In this document: positions 24,098 through 26,878 of the stretch, piece after piece
Position numbering within the stretch: position 1 is the stretch's first letter
Layout: each line of letters starts with the position of its first letter
DNA from: JBBQXY01 sp051004815
GTDB taxonomy: Bacteria > Chloroflexota > Ktedonobacteria > Ktedonobacterales > Ktedonobacteraceae
Direction of reading: 5' to 3'
DNA length: 26,878 bases
Assembly (NCBI GenBank): GCA_051004815.1
Contig: JBPCJY010000109.1
Span: forward strand, 1 to 26,878
Translations under genes and position numbers: made by a program
Notes under the pieces: generated by a model
Databases searched by the model: none
What the model was told of the DNA's origin: nothing
What the model saw: the letters and a program-made list of their open reading frames with translations, nothing else

Positions 24098-25012
24098 TCA
24101 ACGGGAAGACCCCGGTATTCGTCCAGTCGTCTGCGCTTCGGCTTCTGGTTCCTGCATAATCACGCTGCCGGTAGGCTCTTGCCTGACACCCTCCCTGACC
24201 GTCGTCCGACGTCCGCGCCACAAAGGCGATAAGAAGCGCACTGGAAGATACACACCAAAGGAAATGGTCGCGATATAAAAGCTGACCGGCCAGGTACCGT
24301 TCGCCGCTAAGTATATCCCCAGCCAGGTGTAGGATAAGCCTAAAATGATTGCTAACAGAATGGCCCACACGGGTCGCTGCACAATGCGCACAGCCGTAGC
24401 GGCTGGCCCGACGAGCAACGTGAAGATGAGCAAAATACCAACGATCTGTACCGACATCGAGACAGTAATGGCCACCAGCACAAGAAACACAATAGCGAGC
24501 AGGCGCACAGGCACACCCCGCGCCTCAGCCACTTCAGGGTCAAATGAGCTGAATAGCAACGGTCGGAAAAGGGCCAGCAAAACACCAATTGTCAGAATGC
24601 TGAAAATGACTGTTACCAGGACATCGCTCTGACTGATGCCCACGATGGTGCCAAACAAAATGCTATAGGCCCGCTCGGCATAGCCACTATAGAGGGAGAG
24701 AAAGAGCACGCCCAGACCCAGCGTCAAGGTCATGATGATGCCGATAGCGATATCGCGCTCACGCAGCTCTTTCCCCAGGATACCAATGGCGATACCCGCG
24801 CCAATCGTGAAGACGAGCAGCCCAATTATCGGATCAATACCTAGCAGTACCGCGCCCGCCGCACCAGCAAAACCAATGTGCGATAGCGCGTGACCGGCAA
24901 AGGTGAGGCCGCGCACCAGCAAAAAATAGCCGGTGATCGCCGCCACGACCGCGACAAAGGCTCCGGCCAGGAAAGCATTCTGGATAAAAGGGTATTGTAA
25001 AATGTCAAACAT
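24098..25012 (-). CDS. znuB: Metal ABC transporter permease, first copy (ZnuB family)
   Basis: Paralogue of the following gene and third in the operon. It carries the same marks: LTFAGHALSHIGFAGAAGAVLLG, SFDPEVAEARGVPVRL and LLIFTLLVGPAATAVRIVQRP, with eight to nine membrane segments. It is longer (304 residues) because of a hydrophilic C-terminal tail of about 45 residues, rich in Arg, Glu and Thr, that lies in the cytoplasm if the topology is as in the family. AGGAT precedes the ATG. It starts 30 bases after the ATPase gene. Confidence 0.92.
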   Translation of the reverse strand: MFDILQYPFIQNAFLAGAFVAVVAAITGYFLLVRGLTFAGHALSHIGFAGAAGAVLLGIDPIIGLLVFTIGAGIAIGILGKELRERDIAIGIIMTLTLGLGVLFLSLYSGYAERAYSILFGTIVGISQSDVLVTVIFSILTIGVLLALFRPLLFSSFDPEVAEARGVPVRLLAIVFLVLVAITVSMSVQIVGILLIFTLLVGPAATAVRIVQRPVWAILLAIILGLSYTWLGIYLAANGTWPVSFYIATISFGVYLPVRFLSPLWRGRRTTVREGVRQEPTGSVIMQEPEAEAQTTGRIPGSSR

Positions 25013-25042
25013 TATGTCTATCCTAACACAAGCAATGCAAGC

Positions 25043-25813
25043 CTACGTCTCCGCACCTACTACGAAGACGCGCCCCAGAGCTTGCACTACCTCAACCGGT
25101 GAGCCATACAGTTTCGTCAGCGTGCCAGTGGTAATCACTTCGTCCGGAGTGCCGATGGCACTATGGCCGTTTGCCATGTAGATCACCCGATCCACCACGG
25201 GCAGTAGAGGGTTGACATCGTGCGATACCAGTATCACGGCTACATTCCGCGCGCGCGCAATATGGGCGATCAATGCTACAATCTCTTGCTCGTGGCTGAT
25301 ATCCAGGTTTGCCAATGGCTCGTCCAGTAGCAGCAAGCGCGGATTAGTCAACAATGCTTGCGCAATCAACAAACGCTGTTGCTCTCCACCGGAGAGTTGT
25401 CCGACAGGAGCGTCCGCGAAGTCACAGGCATCGACCTCCTGTAATGCATTGGTAATCAAGGCACGCCGCTGCGCACTGGGGAAGCCAGTACCCCAACGAT
25501 GACCGTCCAGGCCAAAACCGACGACATCACGCGCTCGTAAGGCGAGATCGGCCTCCAATGTCCGGTGCTGCGGCGCGTAGCCAATCGCTTCGTTGCCACG
25601 GCGTGGCGTCCTCCCCAGCACGCGCACTATCCCTGCGCTTGGTTTGAGCAGACCCAACAGGAGTTTAAGTAACGTGCTCTTGCCAGCCCCATTCGGGCCA
25701 AGCATGACGATGAACTCTCCCTCGCCCACTGTCATAGTTACGTCTTCTAAGATGGCTCTCCCACCTAAGCGAATAGAGACATGCTCTAATGCAACGACTG
25801 CTTCTTGCTCCAT
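25043..25813 (-). CDS. znuC: Metal ABC transporter ATP-binding protein
   Basis: Cytoplasmic ATPase that powers the importer. All nucleotide-binding motifs are present: Walker A GPNGAGKST (39-47), Q-loop Gln82, signature LSGGEQQR (140-147), Walker B LLLLDEP (160-166) with Glu165, D-loop and H-loop His198. The sequence YAPQHRTLEADLALRARDVV is typical of the zinc/manganese group. I start at the ATG at 25813 (256 residues); an in-frame TTG eight codons upstream is possible. It lies 28 bases after the binding-protein gene and is second in the operon. Confidence 0.94.
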   Translation of the reverse strand: MEQEAVVALEHVSIRLGGRAILEDVTMTVGEGEFIVMLGPNGAGKSTLLKLLLGLLKPSAGIVRVLGRTPRRGNEAIGYAPQHRTLEADLALRARDVVGFGLDGHRWGTGFPSAQRRALITNALQEVDACDFADAPVGQLSGGEQQRLLIAQALLTNPRLLLLDEPLANLDISHEQEIVALIAHIARARNVAVILVSHDVNPLLPVVDRVIYMANGHSAIGTPDEVITTGTLTKLYGSPVEVVQALGRVFVVGAET

Positions 25814-25841
25814 AGTACTACTCTTCTTGTCCTTCAAATTG

Positions 25842-26756
25842 CTACTTGCCTAATGCTTGCTCCAAAGTATTCAACTGGTCAAGCATCCATGTCTGATACG
25901 TCTTGGTGGATGGCATTGTTTCTGTGACCGGAACAATGGGTATATGCTGCTGCTGCGCATCGTGCTCTAATTTGGTCGTGGATGGCGTGACCGTCTGCTC
26001 ATTATAGATCAACACTTTGATCTGATGCTGGTTAATCTGGTTTTCCGCGGTGATGACGCTGGCAACCGGTGGGTCGTTGCCCTCGGCCATGGCCTTCTGA
26101 AACACAAATGGTGTTAGCACATTGAGGCCGAGCGGTCCCGTCTGGTAGAGGTAAATAGTCTCGGTCAGACCTACGGGCGTACCATTATACTTTGCTTTGA
26201 TCTCGCTCATCTTCTGCCTGATTGGCGTCAACGATTGCTGAAATGCGTTCAGGTTATGGTCAAAAGTGGTCGCATCAGCGGAGTCCAGTTTCTTCAAATC
26301 GTTGGTTATCGCTTGTGCAATCGCGGCAACATTATCAACGCTATACCAGACATGTTCATTCTCAGACAATAAAGTTGGTGCTGTATTATACCCTTTCAAG
26401 ACGATGCGGTTGCTATTGGGTGAAGCAGCGATGAGCCGATCCATCCAACTATCATAGCCACCAGCATTCTCAATCACCAATTGCGCCTTGCTCACCGCGA
26501 TACCAGTCTGCACGCTGGATTCATACTGGTGCGGATCAACGCTTGGGTCAGAAAGAATACTCGTGACGGAAACACGGCTCCCTCCCAATTGCTTAACGAT
26601 ATCCCCATAGAAGTTCTCTGCCGCCACCACGTTAATAACCGATGACGCGGAAGATGTATTCCCACTACCTGTAACGGTACTGTCACAAGCACTGAATAGA
26701 AATAAAAGGATAACAGATACGGTAAGCCATACCGTTGCTCGTCTTGCCATGAACAC
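25842..26756 (-). CDS. znuA: Metal-binding lipoprotein of a zinc/manganese ABC importer
   Basis: Extracytoplasmic receptor that hands the metal to the permeases. Residues 1-23 are a lipoprotein signal with lipobox LFSAC (Cys24), giving membrane anchoring. The cluster A-1 fold is indicated by VVAAENFYGDIVKQLGG, DPHQYE (His76) and NEHVWYSVDN (His135). The third ligand position reads GLTETIYLY (Glu199), as in manganese-type PsaA, instead of the His of classical ZnuA, and the last Asp ligand position has no obvious counterpart near YNEQTVTPST. There is no His-rich loop. I keep the GTG at 26756 because AGAGG is seven bases before it; an ATG lies two codons further in. First gene of the operon. Confidence 0.92.
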   Translation of the reverse strand: MFMARRATVWLTVSVILLFLFSACDSTVTGSGNTSSASSVINVVAAENFYGDIVKQLGGSRVSVTSILSDPSVDPHQYESSVQTGIAVSKAQLVIENAGGYDSWMDRLIAASPNSNRIVLKGYNTAPTLLSENEHVWYSVDNVAAIAQAITNDLKKLDSADATTFDHNLNAFQQSLTPIRQKMSEIKAKYNGTPVGLTETIYLYQTGPLGLNVLTPFVFQKAMAEGNDPPVASVITAENQINQHQIKVLIYNEQTVTPSTTKLEHDAQQQHIPIVPVTETMPSTKTYQTWMLDQLNTLEQALGK

Positions 26757-26768
26757 CGAAATTCCTCT

Positions 26769-26789
26769 CGATAATGATACAATGTATCG
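26769..26789. promoter_or_regulatory. Candidate metalloregulator operator at the head of the uptake operon
   Basis: GATAC-AAT-GTATC (26776-26788) is a perfect inverted repeat inside a wider imperfect one with CGATA and TATCG at its ends (26769-26773, 26785-26789). It lies directly downstream of the predicted start site, where a Fur-family repressor would block transcription. Assignment to the operon's own regulator is inference. Confidence 0.5.
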
Positions 26790-26797
26790 CTAGAGAG

Positions 26798-26827
26798 AGC
26801 ATAACATAGAAGTACATAGCTTGTCAA
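26798..26827 (-). promoter_or_regulatory. Promoter of the metal-uptake operon
   Basis: On the minus strand a perfect TTGACA -35 (26822-26827) is followed after 18 bases by TATGCT (26798-26803). Transcription would begin near 26791, about 35 bases before the start codon of the binding-protein gene. This is the best promoter in the window. Confidence 0.65.
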
Positions 26828-26878
26828 TGATATAGTGCCTCAATAGTAGGATTTGTGAATGAGTGCTGCAAGGGGCAT

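Overview
The window looks like chromosomal DNA of a free-living, probably soil-dwelling member of the Chloroflexota, most likely a Ktedonobacteria-type organism. That is an inference from gene content and intergenic style: mid-range GC, short operons with many orphan genes, a Thermus-like long isocitrate dehydrogenase, dispersed GC-rich palindromes and a large 'GTCATTCTGAGC...' palindrome. No rRNA, tRNA, CRISPR array or intact insertion sequence was seen.

Left part (1-9.5 kb) is mostly housekeeping. It holds a small membrane protein, a bifunctional NAD(P)HX repair enzyme (nnr), a Ca2+/H+ antiporter, ribosomal protein bL9, an orphan CoxG-like SRPBCC protein with a C-terminal membrane anchor, a DEDDy (RNase D-type) exonuclease fused to HEAT repeats, isocitrate dehydrogenase, a beta-carbonic anhydrase and an SGNH-hydrolase lipoprotein.

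Middle part (9.5-19 kb) carries a sulfotransferase, an overlapping OmpR-type regulator/histidine kinase pair, a long-chain-alcohol-oxidase-like GMC oxidoreductase, a GC-rich gene of actinobacterial character (a TIM-barrel hydrolase-like protein often labelled 'abortive infection protein'), the beta subunit of propionyl/acyl-CoA carboxylase, and a small protein with a probable Fe(II)/2-oxoglutarate oxygenase facial triad. A 62-base fragment of a second GMC gene lies on the far side of the GC-rich gene, which marks this as a rearranged, acquired patch.

Right part (19.3-22.5 kb) is an accessory patch. It holds an AT-richer OLD/RecF-like AAA ATPase overlapping a small gene with a D...ExK nuclease signature that seems truncated at its 3' end, followed by a dihydrofolate-reductase-family protein and an AraC-type regulator. 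The ATPase-nuclease pair is the best candidate for an unusual, possibly anti-phage, system.

The last 3.6 kb is a complete leftward metal-uptake operon: binding lipoprotein, ATPase, two tandem paralogous permeases and a Fur-family (Zur-like) regulator. It is headed by a good sigma-70-type promoter with a palindromic operator candidate at its start site. Three intergenic palindromes with perfect or near-perfect arms of 21-36 bases (2374-2443, 8102-8150, 18286-18359) stand out against the rest.
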